A stretch of 64,000 bases of DNA, from NCBI RefSeq assembly GCF_002836255.1, contig NZ_PJAU01000033.1, forward strand, positions 620,001 to 684,000, written 5' to 3'. The stretch is from Colwellia sp. 75C3 (GTDB lineage Bacteria; Pseudomonadota; Gammaproteobacteria; Enterobacterales; Alteromonadaceae). The position numbers and the translations under genes are program-made. The notes under the pieces are model-generated. The model ran no database searches and was not told where the DNA came from. It saw only the letters and a list, made by a program, of their open reading frames with translations. Positions 48,063-57,222 of this stretch are shown here, piece by piece. How positions within the stretch are numbered: position 1 is the first letter of the stretch; each line of letters begins with the position of its first letter.

Positions 48063-48959
48063 TTAGCGGCTTATTTTTAAAGGGATAGCCACATTAAATA
48101 CTTCTTGGTAAGCTCGGTTAAAGTCGACTAAATCTGTCTTATCTAAATATCGAATATGGGCATGATAAAATGGATAACTACGATAAAGCTTTTGTAGTTC
48201 TGTATTAATGTCCTCGATAATTCTTTGTCCTAATGAACCCTTATGGCAGGCAACATAACCAACGATATAATCACTAGAACTCGTTATAGGTAATGAGCCT
48301 ATTTCTATCTCTGATGAGAGGTTACTTAATGTTTCACTCATATCAAATGGATAGTCAATCATATAGTCAATTCGGTCTTTTAATAGCATTCGTACCAGCG
48401 ACTTTGTCGCTTCATCACCTCTCCTAATCACTAGGTTATGCTTTTCTAGCGAATTGATTTCAGCATCTATGGATACGCCGTAAGAGCGTCCCTTCTCAAT
48501 ACCTAAATTGTATGTAGATTTACCAACGAACAATGAAGGTAATGATATTGATTGCGTATTTTTGTTAAAGATTTTTTGTGACAAATTACTAAGTTTAGCT
48601 GTTTGTTTAAAATAAAGGCGTAAACCTAAGGCAATATTGAGCGGTAAGCTGTAAATATTATCTTTCAATCGATCTGGTGTCTTCATTCTGTTAGGAGCAC
48701 AACTATTAGGTAGCTTTTTTAATAATCTAGCGATACTAGGACTTTGAGCGTATTCAATGTTGAATTGATATTGAGATAGTGCTGTCATTAATAATCGATT
48801 AGTGTCTGCTAGGGCTGATAAAGGAACACTTATATCTTGAGTTAATTGTGCGGATGTTTTTGCACTATCGGTGAACCAATGTATTTTATCTTGTGCATAA
48901 CCATTAGCGCTATAACCCAAAAAAAATAGCAGAGGGATAATGTGTACTAATTTTTTCAT
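48063..48959 (-). CDS. periplasmic solute-binding-like protein
   Basis: A 298-residue exported protein with a signal peptide ending near GYAQDK. It has the fold signature of family-3 solute-binding proteins of the type annotated in proteobacteria as conserved hypothetical proteins. ALSQYQFNIEYAQSPSIARL lies in lobe 1, and RMLLKDRIDYMIDYPFDMS near the hinge. No permease adjoins it. It is the third orphan of this kind in the window. The ligand is unknown. Confidence 0.65.
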   Translation of the reverse strand: MKKLVHIIPLLFFLGYSANGYAQDKIHWFTDSAKTSAQLTQDISVPLSALADTNRLLMTALSQYQFNIEYAQSPSIARLLKKLPNSCAPNRMKTPDRLKDNIYSLPLNIALGLRLYFKQTAKLSNLSQKIFNKNTQSISLPSLFVGKSTYNLGIEKGRSYGVSIDAEINSLEKHNLVIRRGDEATKSLVRMLLKDRIDYMIDYPFDMSETLSNLSSEIEIGSLPITSSSDYIVGYVACHKGSLGQRIIEDINTELQKLYRSYPFYHAHIRYLDKTDLVDFNRAYQEVFNVAIPLKISR

Positions 48960-49192
48960 GAAGTGATGAACCTATAAACTTAGTTAAATATAGTTTTACT
49001 TTATAAAGCGAGAAACGTGAAGATAGGAAAACTTAAAGCAGTATGCTTTATTTTAACCCTCGCTTATGAGCGTACTCAAGTTAACTTTACAATTTTTAAA
49101 AATAGTATTTTCTTGGTAATAGAAAAGCTTAGCTAAAAAGAAGACAAAGCCAGTAAAGCTTGTTAGCATCGAGAGTTCAAGTTTATCACGTA
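48960..49192. other. short AT-rich gap before repeat copy C
   Basis: No gene is seen. It presumably carries the promoter of the minus-strand solute-binding protein gene. Confidence 0.35.
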
Positions 49193-49459
49193 ATACCAAA
49201 CAGATTAATTTATTTGTCAACTTAGAGTTACATTAGCGAGCTTAAAACAAGCAAAATTAATTAAACATAGTTAGTCTATATTTCATTCATTTTGTGATGT
49301 TATTAGTTTGCTAATGAGTTCCCGAAGGGCGAGTTTAAAAGGCTTACATGCGGCGTTATTGATTTTGACAAGGGAATAACCATTCTCTTCAATCAATGCC
49401 TTGCCTCTAAGCCTTTTAATTCTCGCTAAGTGGCCAATTAATTAGTCCGGTTGGGTATA
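49193..49459. repeat. MITE-like element, copy C (267 bp)
   Basis: The left end (ATACCAAACAGATTAATT) and the complement of the right end (ATACCCAACCGGACTAATT) are alike, and complementarity continues inward through AATTAAAA and ACTTAG. The interior shares GAGTTTAAAAGGCTTA, GCGTTATTGATTTTGACAAG, CCATTCTCTTCAATCAATGC and CTTGCCTCTAAG with copy D. The terminal sequence is unlike that of copies A and B beyond ATACC. It ends 26 bases before the symporter gene. Confidence 0.75.
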
Positions 49460-49485
49460 TAATAATTATAAAAAAAAGGGTAAGT

Positions 49486-50910
49486 ATGTCGGCTTCTAGA
49501 GAGCATTTTAGCTCACGCATTGGCTTTATTTTAGCCGCCGCGGGTTCTGCAGTAGGTATCGGTAATTTAGTTGGTTTTCCGGTTAACGCCGCTAAAAATG
49601 GTGGCGGAGCATTCTTGTTAATGTATGCGCTTTTTGTGTTTCTTATTTGTTTACCTGTGATGATTGCTGAAATGGCTGTTGGTCGTAATACGGCTAAAGA
49701 ACCTGTGGGCGCATTCAAAACTTTGAGTAAAGGTAGCAAACTTTGGGGAGCAGCAGGCTTTTTAGGCGTATTGACTCCCTTTATGATTGCTGTTTTTTAT
49801 ATGGTGATCACTGTTTGGATTTTTGGTTATATTGCGTTAACAGTTACTGGCCATTTAGACTACTTAGCAAGTGATGCAGGTTTTGGCGAGTTTATTAACA
49901 GCCCGTACCTATACGTTGCTTTAGTTGGTGTGGCAGGTATTGTTAGTTTTATTTTGGCCGCAGGGGTCAAAGACGGTATTGAAAAAGCAGCCAAAATATT
50001 AATGCCAGCCCTGCTTGGTATGCTAATTATTATGGTTTTATTTGTATTGTCTCTTGATAATGCCATGGCAGGTGTTACCTTTTTCTTAGTTCCTGATATT
50101 AATAAAATAACGCCAAGCGTAATTAACGGTGCTTTATCACAAGCCTTTTTCTCATTGTCTTTAGGTATGGGAATATTACTAACCTATGGCTCATATATAA
50201 ATAAACAAACCAATATCCCTAATTCCGCTAAATTAGTGGCTATTACAGATACTGGTGTGGCTTTTATTGCTGGTTTGATGATTCTACCTGCGGTATTTTC
50301 ATTTAACCCTGAAGTTAATCCAAGTGAGCTAAGTGATAGTTCAGTTTCATTGATTTTTACCTTTCTACCGAAGATATTTTTAGCGCTACAAGCGTCTCTT
50401 GGCTATGTTGGTGCGAGTGCTGTCGCTGCATTCTTTTTCTTATTAGTTTTTTTTGCCGCAATCACTTCGTTAGTTTCTATTATTGAAGTACCGGTCTCAT
50501 ATTTAGTGACTGAGAAAAAGCACAGTCGTAAAAAGGCATTAGGCTACTTAACGCTCACGGCAGGTGTTCTTACTTTATGTGCAACAGCATCTTTTGGTAT
50601 GGTGCCATTCTTTACCGAGTTTACCTCGTATGCTGGCGGTACTAAGTCATTATTCGATGTTATTTATGATGTGTTTTACGATACGATTTTACCGCTTAAC
50701 GGTTTCCTATTGTGTGTGTTTGTTAGTTATCGCTGGAAGAAAAAACAATTGTCAGAAGAGTTAAGTATCGGTAATGAGAACTACAAAGGTTCATGGGTAG
50801 AAAAGTATATTAACTTCTCACTTGGTACTTTTATCCCTGTTATTGTATTGCTTATATTTGTTAATACCGTGGCAACAAAGTTTTTTGCAGTTAATCTTTT
50901 TGGTTTTTAG
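49486..50910 (+). CDS. sodium-dependent symporter of the NSS family
   Basis: A 474-residue secondary transporter of the neurotransmitter:sodium symporter (LeuT-like) family, taking up amino acids or related amines with sodium. The unwound helix-1 region is GSAVGIGNLVGFPVNAAKNGG, partly shown as AVGIGNLVGFP, and about eleven or twelve helices are visible. The ligand specificity cannot be read from sequence. AAGGGTAA precedes the ATG. It follows repeat copy C and is followed by a terminator at 50981, so it forms a single-gene unit. Confidence 0.93.
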   Translation: MSASREHFSSRIGFILAAAGSAVGIGNLVGFPVNAAKNGGGAFLLMYALFVFLICLPVMIAEMAVGRNTAKEPVGAFKTLSKGSKLWGAAGFLGVLTPFMIAVFYMVITVWIFGYIALTVTGHLDYLASDAGFGEFINSPYLYVALVGVAGIVSFILAAGVKDGIEKAAKILMPALLGMLIIMVLFVLSLDNAMAGVTFFLVPDINKITPSVINGALSQAFFSLSLGMGILLTYGSYINKQTNIPNSAKLVAITDTGVAFIAGLMILPAVFSFNPEVNPSELSDSSVSLIFTFLPKIFLALQASLGYVGASAVAAFFFLLVFFAAITSLVSIIEVPVSYLVTEKKHSRKKALGYLTLTAGVLTLCATASFGMVPFFTEFTSYAGGTKSLFDVIYDVFYDTILPLNGFLLCVFVSYRWKKKQLSEELSIGNENYKGSWVEKYINFSLGTFIPVIVLLIFVNTVATKFFAVNLFGF

Positions 50911-50980
50911 CTGGCATCAATCCTTATAAGAAAGAGCTTTTTCTTTATACTAAATGGTATGAAACGCTTTAACTAATTTA

Positions 50981-51018
50981 AACACCTAATGATATCAATG
51001 TTATTATTAGGTGTTTTT
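50981..51018 (+). terminator. terminator after the symporter gene
   Basis: AACACCTAAT and ATTAGGTGTT form a 10-bp perfect stem with a 15-base loop, followed by T residues, shortly before the next start at 51046. Confidence 0.85.
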
Positions 51019-51045
51019 TATTATTAATTATCCGATACCATAACC

Positions 51046-51945
51046 ATGATTGAACATATTACCAGCACTGACTTTACCGATGTCCAACGACTATTTCATG
51101 GTCGAGGGCATGCATATCCTAACTTGAGCCACATTAATGTTGATTGGTTCTCTCCTGTTATTCTTATCACTTTATATCAAGCTGTTGATAGTGAATGGCT
51201 TGCTGTACAAGCAAGTGCATTAAAAGCCCTGATTAAGGAATGTCGCTCCGTTCAAGTACAGCATCGCTATGAAAAGTTTGCACCTACTGAATTATTACTT
51301 GGAGAGCAAATAAATCATACAATCGTGAGCGAGCAGGGACTTAATTATCATATCGAATTTGGCAAGGCACAAAATAGTGGCTTGTTTTTAGATATGAGTA
51401 ATGGCCGACAATGGTTAAGACAGCGTGCTGAAGGGAAGAATGTGCTAAATCTTTTTGCTTATACGTGTGCTTTTTCTTTAAGTGCCATTGCGGGTGGTGC
51501 TAGTAAGGCTGTTAATATCGATCTAAGTAAATCGTCATTAAGTAAAGGTAGAGAAAATCACCAACTTAACAAGTTGGCGAAAAAAGAAGGTAAGCAAGTT
51601 ATCTTTGAAGGGGTAGATATTTTCAAATCTAATAGCCGTATTAAAAAATATGGCCTTTATGATATTTTAGTGTGCGATCCTCCGTCATTTCAAAAAGGTA
51701 GTGTTAATATTCAGCGTGATTACGCTAAAATAATTCGCCGTATCCCACAGTGGATGAACCCCGGCGCTACATTGATGTTATGTTTAAACTCCCCTGATTT
51801 AGATGACAACTTCTTAAAAGAGGAAGTTGCGCGTGAATGCCCTGATTGCCACTTTGAACAGCGACTTGAAAACCCAGTCGTATTTAAAGAAGCACATGAA
51901 GGCAAGGGTCTTAAAGTCTTGATTTTTACTTATCAGCCTAAATAA
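51046..51945 (+). CDS. class I SAM-dependent methyltransferase, RlmI/RlmK-like
   Basis: A 299-residue methyltransferase of the Methyltrans_SAM group, related to the 23S rRNA m5C/m7G enzymes RlmI and RlmKL. The SAM-binding motif I is VLNLFAYTCAFSLSAIAGGA, followed by NIDLSKSSLSKGRENHQLN, and the catalytic motif is DILVCDPPSFQ. The N-terminal region lacks a PUA domain, so it is shorter than RlmI. RNA is the likely substrate; the site is unknown. Confidence 0.85.
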   Translation: MIEHITSTDFTDVQRLFHGRGHAYPNLSHINVDWFSPVILITLYQAVDSEWLAVQASALKALIKECRSVQVQHRYEKFAPTELLLGEQINHTIVSEQGLNYHIEFGKAQNSGLFLDMSNGRQWLRQRAEGKNVLNLFAYTCAFSLSAIAGGASKAVNIDLSKSSLSKGRENHQLNKLAKKEGKQVIFEGVDIFKSNSRIKKYGLYDILVCDPPSFQKGSVNIQRDYAKIIRRIPQWMNPGATLMLCLNSPDLDDNFLKEEVARECPDCHFEQRLENPVVFKEAHEGKGLKVLIFTYQPK

Positions 51946-52019
51946 CACTGTGGGTTAGGGCTATAGGATTTATAATTATATGAATTAGCTCTATATGAGA
52001 TAGAGCTATGTTTGGCTAA

Positions 52020-52892
52020 TTAATCTATTGCCTTTATCCGCCAAAATCGGGCGAACCTTGGTATACCAGCATCGGTAAGTCCGTTGTATTTAAAAGTGAT
52101 GATAGTGCCAATTTTTGGTGGGTTGGCACGCTGATAATCACTAAACCCCGATCCGATTTTGAAAGCTATACCATCTACCGTTTTGACTTCAATTGCCCCA
52201 AGTAAGTCTTGATACTTACCTTTGCCTTTAGTATGACCAACCACGATTGCTTCTGCATCTTGATGTTTCTTTAATTTCATCAAGGCGACGTTTCGGCCTG
52301 TTTTATAGTGAGCACTGGCGAGATGTAGCATAAGACCTTCGCCTTGCCCTGCTATGACTTCATTAAGTTTGTTATCAAGTTCGCTTATCTCTTTAAGTTT
52401 GACTTGGCTAATCATCGCTAAATAAGGAGAGGGGACTTGTTTTAATAAACGCTGCATTTTATGTACTCGTTTATTAAAATCGCCTTTATTTTTAGGAAGA
52501 TCAAACATCATAAAGCGTACATTTTTCCAACAACTTATTGTTTTGTCTTCTTCAGCGCTATGCTTGCTTACACAGGACTGCAATGCTTGGAATTTTCCTC
52601 TATCAAGCCATAGTTCACCATCAATAGGTAATTTAGGCCAATATTGAGTAAACCAACTTGGGCTGTTAATTAAATTTCCCTGGCGTGTGAGTAATTTCTC
52701 TCCATCCCAATAGCCACGGACACCATCAAGTTTTTCCGAAACATAATATTGATTGATATTGGGGACTTTCTTATATGTCACGCCATGCTGGATCTTAGGT
52801 TTGATAACTTGCATAGTCTGTTGTGCAGTTAAAGACTTATGTACGGTAAAAGCTAGAACAAATAAAACCAATAAATAATACTTTTTCATCAT
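52020..52892 (-). CDS. periplasmic ATP-dependent DNA ligase (Lig E type)
   Basis: A 290-residue minimal ATP-dependent DNA ligase. A signal peptide (about 1-23) indicates export to the periplasm, as established for Lig E of marine and naturally competent proteobacteria. Adenylation motif I is EKLDGVRGYW with the nucleophile K54; motif III region is VRFMMFDLP, motif IV GEGLMLH, motif V LMKLK, and a small OB domain follows. It lacks other DNA-binding domains. A role in joining nicked extracellular or incoming DNA has been proposed for the family. GGAGG precedes two consecutive ATGs. Confidence 0.9.
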   Translation of the reverse strand: MMKKYYLLVLFVLAFTVHKSLTAQQTMQVIKPKIQHGVTYKKVPNINQYYVSEKLDGVRGYWDGEKLLTRQGNLINSPSWFTQYWPKLPIDGELWLDRGKFQALQSCVSKHSAEEDKTISCWKNVRFMMFDLPKNKGDFNKRVHKMQRLLKQVPSPYLAMISQVKLKEISELDNKLNEVIAGQGEGLMLHLASAHYKTGRNVALMKLKKHQDAEAIVVGHTKGKGKYQDLLGAIEVKTVDGIAFKIGSGFSDYQRANPPKIGTIITFKYNGLTDAGIPRFARFWRIKAID

Positions 52893-53080
52893 TAACCTCC
52901 ATGTAAGTCCAAACCTTTTGATTATTGTTAGGTGCTCAACAGATCAATCTGATTTGTATAATGTGATACTGGTAAAAAGTAAAGTTTAGTCTATATTTTA
53001 GCAATGGAGATCTTAATTATTAAGGTCAATGACTGAGCTTTATACGGCGAAGTTAAGGAAATTTAGCAAGGATTGCTATA

Positions 53081-53626
53081 ATGAAAAAACTTACTCCCCT
53101 CGTTGTCTTGTGTTCAGCTTTTGTGATGTTTTCTTTTGCATATAGCTCAGCTGTATTTGCTAAAAAACGATGTAAGCCTTTTCTGGAGAAACTGCATAAG
53201 ATTCAAACTATGCAACGTAAAGGTTATTCTTTAAAACGAGGCGAAAACTTAAGGGCTAAAGAAGATAAAGCGAGAGATAAATGGTGGCAGTGTGAGAATA
53301 GTTCTAAAGCAAAATTTAAAGCCAAATATGGAGTAAAAAAAAAGAAAGCTAAAAAATATAAAAATAAAAAGACAGTGGTAAATAAGACTTATTATACCAA
53401 AATGAAGAAGACATCAGCCTACCCACAACATAAGGTGACAACGTTTAATCAAGGGAGTGCAATTGTTATTAAGTCAAAGTATCAAGGAGATAAAATGCTT
53501 TCTTGGTTAGATTTTTATCATAAACCGATTAAATGCCAACGTCCTAAAAGTATGTCTATATTCGCCTATTGCAGTGAAAATAAATTACAACAACAAGGCG
53601 AATTTGAAAAAACATATCGTGATTAA
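53081..53626 (+). CDS. lysine-rich exported protein of unknown function
   Basis: A 181-residue protein with a signal peptide (about 1-27, ending SAVFA). I recognise no family. Residues 85-115 are very lysine-rich (stretches KKKKAKKYKNKK and KKTSAYP), so the mature protein has a strong positive charge. Cysteines at the beginning and end (RCKPF, WWQCENS, IKCQRP, AYCSEN) could form two disulfides. AAGGA precedes the ATG. It is divergent from the periplasmic ligase gene, 188 bases away. A nucleic-acid- or envelope-binding role is conceivable but not shown. Confidence 0.7.
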   Translation: MKKLTPLVVLCSAFVMFSFAYSSAVFAKKRCKPFLEKLHKIQTMQRKGYSLKRGENLRAKEDKARDKWWQCENSSKAKFKAKYGVKKKKAKKYKNKKTVVNKTYYTKMKKTSAYPQHKVTTFNQGSAIVIKSKYQGDKMLSWLDFYHKPIKCQRPKSMSIFAYCSENKLQQQGEFEKTYRD

Positions 53627-53683
53627 TAGCCGTTTGATTAAGTGGAACTGATCTAGGTCATCTCACTTAACTAAATATTGAAT

Positions 53684-54391
53684 TTAAGACGCGTAACTTG
53701 TTTTACTTTCTCGGTACTGGTTAACCATGGCGTCTATTGACTCTTGTTCATATGAACGAAGACCGCTCAATAACATATGTTTTTTACCGTGGCCAATCAC
53801 TTCACCGTTTGATAATAAATCAAACTCAAGCCAAGCATCACCACGCTTGCCATCAATACTTAAACTAGTTTTAGCCAGCTTTAGCGTAACTGATTCAGCA
53901 TCTAAGGTATGTAAATCGATAGACATTGATTGGTACATAACCATTGGGCGCGCAGGGTTGATCATAACACTATTTTCTGACATTAATTTGACCAATATAT
54001 CGGGAAAAGTATGTCCAGAAAAGTCTACATAAGCTTTTGTTAGTGCATTAATTAGTACTGGGTTATGTGTGGATTCACCGCTAACACTTACGCTTAGGCA
54101 GGTTTTATCTTTATCATCTTTAATATCAAAGCTGTTATCAATTTTCTGTGGAAAAGTGAGGTTAACATTGTCACTAACCATACCTGAAAAGTCGAAGGTC
54201 ATTTTTTTATGAAGCCCCGACTTAGCGATAATGATTGAAAAAAGTAAATCGCCAGGCACACAAAAGCGTTTAGCATCAATATTGTGCAACGGATTAAAAT
54301 CATCAGCCACTTTTTTGGCAAAGTCACTGCCTTGTTGGCGAGTGAAACTGATTTTATCAGCGTTAAGTGGGCAATAGCTCTCAATAAACAT
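53684..54391 (-). CDS. DUF3581-type protein
   Basis: A protein of about 235 residues matching my memory of the DUF3581 family of Alteromonadales and related bacteria. The signature is FAKKVADDFNPLHNIDAKRFCVPGDLLFSI, here seen as DDFNPLHNIDAKRFCVPGD. The layout suggests a hotdog-like, MaoC-related fold with DFNPLH in the place of the hydratase motif, but the function is unknown. The frame opens at 54436, with further ATGs at 54406 and 54391; I use 54391 (MFIESYCPLNA), as the preceding residues look non-conserved. Confidence 0.7.
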   Translation of the reverse strand: MFIESYCPLNADKISFTRQQGSDFAKKVADDFNPLHNIDAKRFCVPGDLLFSIIIAKSGLHKKMTFDFSGMVSDNVNLTFPQKIDNSFDIKDDKDKTCLSVSVSGESTHNPVLINALTKAYVDFSGHTFPDILVKLMSENSVMINPARPMVMYQSMSIDLHTLDAESVTLKLAKTSLSIDGKRGDAWLEFDLLSNGEVIGHGKKHMLLSGLRSYEQESIDAMVNQYRESKTSYAS

Positions 54392-54511
54392 TTCTTTTAT
54401 AGACATCAGATACAACTTTATTTTTGAGGAAAACATATTCGATCGCAGCAGTCTAACAGTACTTTGACGCTAAATCGAAAAAAAGTGCATATATCTAACT
54501 AAGCAGACCAG

Positions 54512-54790
54512 TCAGGTTTTGTTATACTCGCTGGCCAGTTGCTCTTTCTTGAGTTTAGTGAGGTGCCTGATTTGATACTCTTTTTGGCAAGCAGTGCTTT
54601 TGTTGCTTGCTTCTTCAAGGTAAGCCAAGCTGACGGGTCGCCTTGCTCGTGTATATTTTGCGCCAAGTTTACTGTTATTATGTTCATCTATACGACGATG
54701 AATATCTGTGGTTACACCAGCGTATAAGCTATTATCGTTACAGCGTAGTAAATAAACCCACCAAGTGCCTGTTTCACTGCGTTTTGTCAT
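54512..54790 (-). CDS. GIY-YIG nuclease-domain protein, YhbQ-like
   Basis: A 92-residue single GIY-YIG domain protein of the UPF0213 group. The motifs WWVYLLRCNDNSLYAGVT (GIY with YAG), R in DIHRRIDEHN, and the EYQIRHLTKLKKEQL end are all present. I use the ATG at 54790 (MTKRSETGTWW); the frame extends upstream to 54853 but would overlap the divergent arfB gene. E. coli YhbQ has been linked to DNA repair; here the role is open. Confidence 0.88.
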   Translation of the reverse strand: MTKRSETGTWWVYLLRCNDNSLYAGVTTDIHRRIDEHNNSKLGAKYTRARRPVSLAYLEEASNKSTACQKEYQIRHLTKLKKEQLASEYNKT

Positions 54791-54837
54791 ATTGCGCGAT
54801 TTTAAATAGACTAAAGATAAACTAATGGTAAATAAAA

Positions 54838-55251
54838 GTGCTTGAGATATCAAACAATGTCAGTTTAGCTGATTGGGAAGTAGAACTTACTGGAATAAGG
54901 GCCACCGGCAATGGAGGCCAGCGAGTAAATAAAGTTGAAACCGCTATACACTTACGTTTTGATATCAAGCGTTCAACATTACCTTTAATATACAAAGAAC
55001 GATTATTAAAGCTATCAGATAGTCGAATCTCAAGTGAAGGCATTATTATAATTAAAGCCCAATCATTTAGAACTCAGTCAATGAACAAAGATGATGCACT
55101 CAAGCGACTTAAAGAATTAATTATATCAGCTATGATAGTTCAAAAATCCAGACGAGCAACCAAACCTACTAGAGGTTCTGTGCAAAGACGTTTAACAGGA
55201 AAGTCTAATAGAAAAGATGTTAAACAAACACGAAAAAAAGTGCAGCTGTAG
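54838..55251 (+). CDS. arfB: alternative ribosome-rescue factor ArfB
   Basis: A 137-residue peptidyl-tRNA hydrolase that frees ribosomes stalled without a stop codon. The catalytic GGQ lies in ATGNGGQRVNKVETAIHLRF. The basic C-terminal tail (SRRATKPTRGSVQRRL ... KQTRKKVQL), which enters the empty mRNA channel, is present. The start is a GTG at 54838, and the N-terminus aligns with E. coli ArfB (YaeJ) at that point. It is divergent from the GIY-YIG gene, with 47 bases between. Confidence 0.93.
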   Translation: MLEISNNVSLADWEVELTGIRATGNGGQRVNKVETAIHLRFDIKRSTLPLIYKERLLKLSDSRISSEGIIIIKAQSFRTQSMNKDDALKRLKELIISAMIVQKSRRATKPTRGSVQRRLTGKSNRKDVKQTRKKVQL

Positions 55252-55363
55252 TCAATATTAATTTACCCTCACGCAGTGAAATGAGTTTTGAGGTTTTATT
55301 CAATACCCGAACGAATGAAATATAAATACCTAATATCTAAACGACATAAAATAGAGAGCAACC

Positions 55364-56215
55364 ATGCCAATCAGTGACATCGGTGCAGTAGAAAAACTTA
55401 CCGCACAACTTGATAGTAATAATTTAGTTCAGTATCAACTACCTTTGGTTAGTCTTAATGGTGATGGTACTAAACAGAGTATTGAATTAAATCCTTTAAT
55501 AGGTAAAGAAATAAGTTTACATTTCTCAGGTACTATTGCCTGTAAGCACTGTGGCAAGCGCACTAAAAAAAGCTACTCTCAAGGATATTGCTATCCTTGT
55601 ATGGCTAAACTTCCTCAATGTGACATGTGCATTATGAAGCCAGAAACCTGTCATTTTCACTTGGGTACATGCCGAGATTCCGAATGGGGTGAAAGCAACT
55701 GTATGGTTGATCATTATGTTTATTTGGCTAATAGCTCAGGTTTGAAAGTTGGTATAACACGACACACTCAATTACCTACTCGCTGGATTGACCAAGGTGC
55801 CTGCCAAGCCTTACCTATATTTAAAGTGAGTACTCGCTTGCAATCTGGGCTAGTAGAAACTGCATTAGCAGAATTTATTAGTGATAAAACTAATTGGCGT
55901 GCCATGTTGAAAGGTGAACCCGAGCCATTAGATTTAAAGGCAAAAGCTGAAGAGTTAATCCCTGAGATTAGTTTACGCTTATCGCAACTTAGACTTAAAT
56001 TTGGTAGTGATGCTGTTCAGGAGCTAAATGAAAGTGTGCAAGAAATTAAATACCCAGTAAGTCAGTACTTAACTAAAATAAGCTCTTTTAATTTTGATAA
56101 AACTGATACGGTTACAGGGGTGTTGTTAGGTATTAAAGGTCAGTATTTAATTTTTGATAAAGGTGTTATAAATATGAGAAAGTTTAGCTCATATCAGATA
56201 AGTATTGACTATTAG
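55364..56215 (+). CDS. DUF2797 zinc-finger protein
   Basis: A 283-residue protein of the DUF2797 family. A cysteine-rich region comes first (CKHCGKRTKKSYSQGYCYPC, then CDMCIMKPETCHFHLGTC), probably binding two or more zinc ions. The following segment has YVYLANSSGLKVGITR and RWIDQGA. These resemble the GIY, YIG and arginine elements of the GIY-YIG nuclease fold. The function is unknown. It lies between arfB and an HDOD gene on the same strand. Confidence 0.85.
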   Translation: MPISDIGAVEKLTAQLDSNNLVQYQLPLVSLNGDGTKQSIELNPLIGKEISLHFSGTIACKHCGKRTKKSYSQGYCYPCMAKLPQCDMCIMKPETCHFHLGTCRDSEWGESNCMVDHYVYLANSSGLKVGITRHTQLPTRWIDQGACQALPIFKVSTRLQSGLVETALAEFISDKTNWRAMLKGEPEPLDLKAKAEELIPEISLRLSQLRLKFGSDAVQELNESVQEIKYPVSQYLTKISSFNFDKTDTVTGVLLGIKGQYLIFDKGVINMRKFSSYQISIDY

Positions 56216-56319
56216 TCGTTTGAACTTGAGAATATATCTTTATGTTTCGCCGAAGAGCGGATATATTTACTTAGTAACTTATATGTCAAATTATAGACCG
56301 TTGTATTTAAGGTAAAAGA

Positions 56320-57171
56320 ATGACCGCAGATGATTATGTAGAACAGGCCAGTGAGATTTTTGTCTTATCAGATTCTTTTATTAGAATTAGAGAATTAATT
56401 GATGATGAAGCATCGACTATCGATGATATTTCAGAAGTAATCCTGATCGATCCTGCGCTTTCTGGAACGGTATTAAAGCTGGCAAATAGCCCTTTTTTTA
56501 ATTATCCGGGTAAAATAGATACCATTTCGAAGGCTGTTTTAGTATTGGGTATTACTGAAGTTTATAACCTTGTTATTGCCTATTTTACTACTGAAGCATT
56601 TAAAAAAATTGATGCAAACCAAGACTATCTTGATGAGTTTTGGATTAAAAGTGTTGATTGTGCATTATTGATGAAGTTTCTAGGTACTAGCCTAGGTATT
56701 GTTCATGCGGAGCGTCTATTTATTTTAGGATTATTGCATAATTTAGGTGAATTAGTTGTTCAACAAGTTGCTACGGAAAAACAGAAATCTTGTGAAAGTC
56801 AGGATATTAATTTATTACCCTGGTTGAAGCAGCAAGAAGTTTTAGGGTTTACTTTTGGACAATGTTCTGCCGAATTATTAAAACAATGGCAACTGCCTTA
56901 TAGCATTTTTGCACCTATTCGTGATCAGGATGTCGAAGACTTAAGTCAATACAACGCAGAAACGCAGCTGTTATATGTAGCTAAACGTATAATGAGCAGA
57001 AATCAGGTATTTAAAGGCCAAGACTTAGATTATAGTGACTTATTAACTAAAGAAGAGCTAGCTTTGCTTTGTATTGATAAATCGATGATAGACAATGCTG
57101 TTGATTATTGTGACTTAGAGCGTTTAGGTTTACTGTCAATTTTAAATCCTAAGGCTTCAATGCTTTACTAG
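56320..57171 (+). CDS. HDOD-domain protein, paralogue 2
   Basis: A 283-residue HDOD protein paralogous to that at 47135-47977. The two share block order (IDPALSGTVLKLANSPFFNYPG; ISKAVLVLGITEVYNLV; GLLHNLGELVVQQ; LGFTFGQCSAELLKQWQLP). This copy keeps LLHNLGE but no HD metal pair is evident. AAGG precedes the ATG. A regulatory role is likely from the family; the partner is unknown. It ends ahead of a bidirectional terminator. Confidence 0.88.
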   Translation: MTADDYVEQASEIFVLSDSFIRIRELIDDEASTIDDISEVILIDPALSGTVLKLANSPFFNYPGKIDTISKAVLVLGITEVYNLVIAYFTTEAFKKIDANQDYLDEFWIKSVDCALLMKFLGTSLGIVHAERLFILGLLHNLGELVVQQVATEKQKSCESQDINLLPWLKQQEVLGFTFGQCSAELLKQWQLPYSIFAPIRDQDVEDLSQYNAETQLLYVAKRIMSRNQVFKGQDLDYSDLLTKEELALLCIDKSMIDNAVDYCDLERLGLLSILNPKASMLY

Positions 57172-57222
57172 TGGTCAGTAGTAGCGTTTAACCGTAGCAG
57201 GCAGTGACTTTTAATTATCCCA

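Noticed and set aside
51986..52008. Perfect hairpin TAGCTCTAT/ATAGAGCTA between convergent genes as terminator
   Set aside because: No T run follows on either strand; it may act as a weak stop, but this is not supported.
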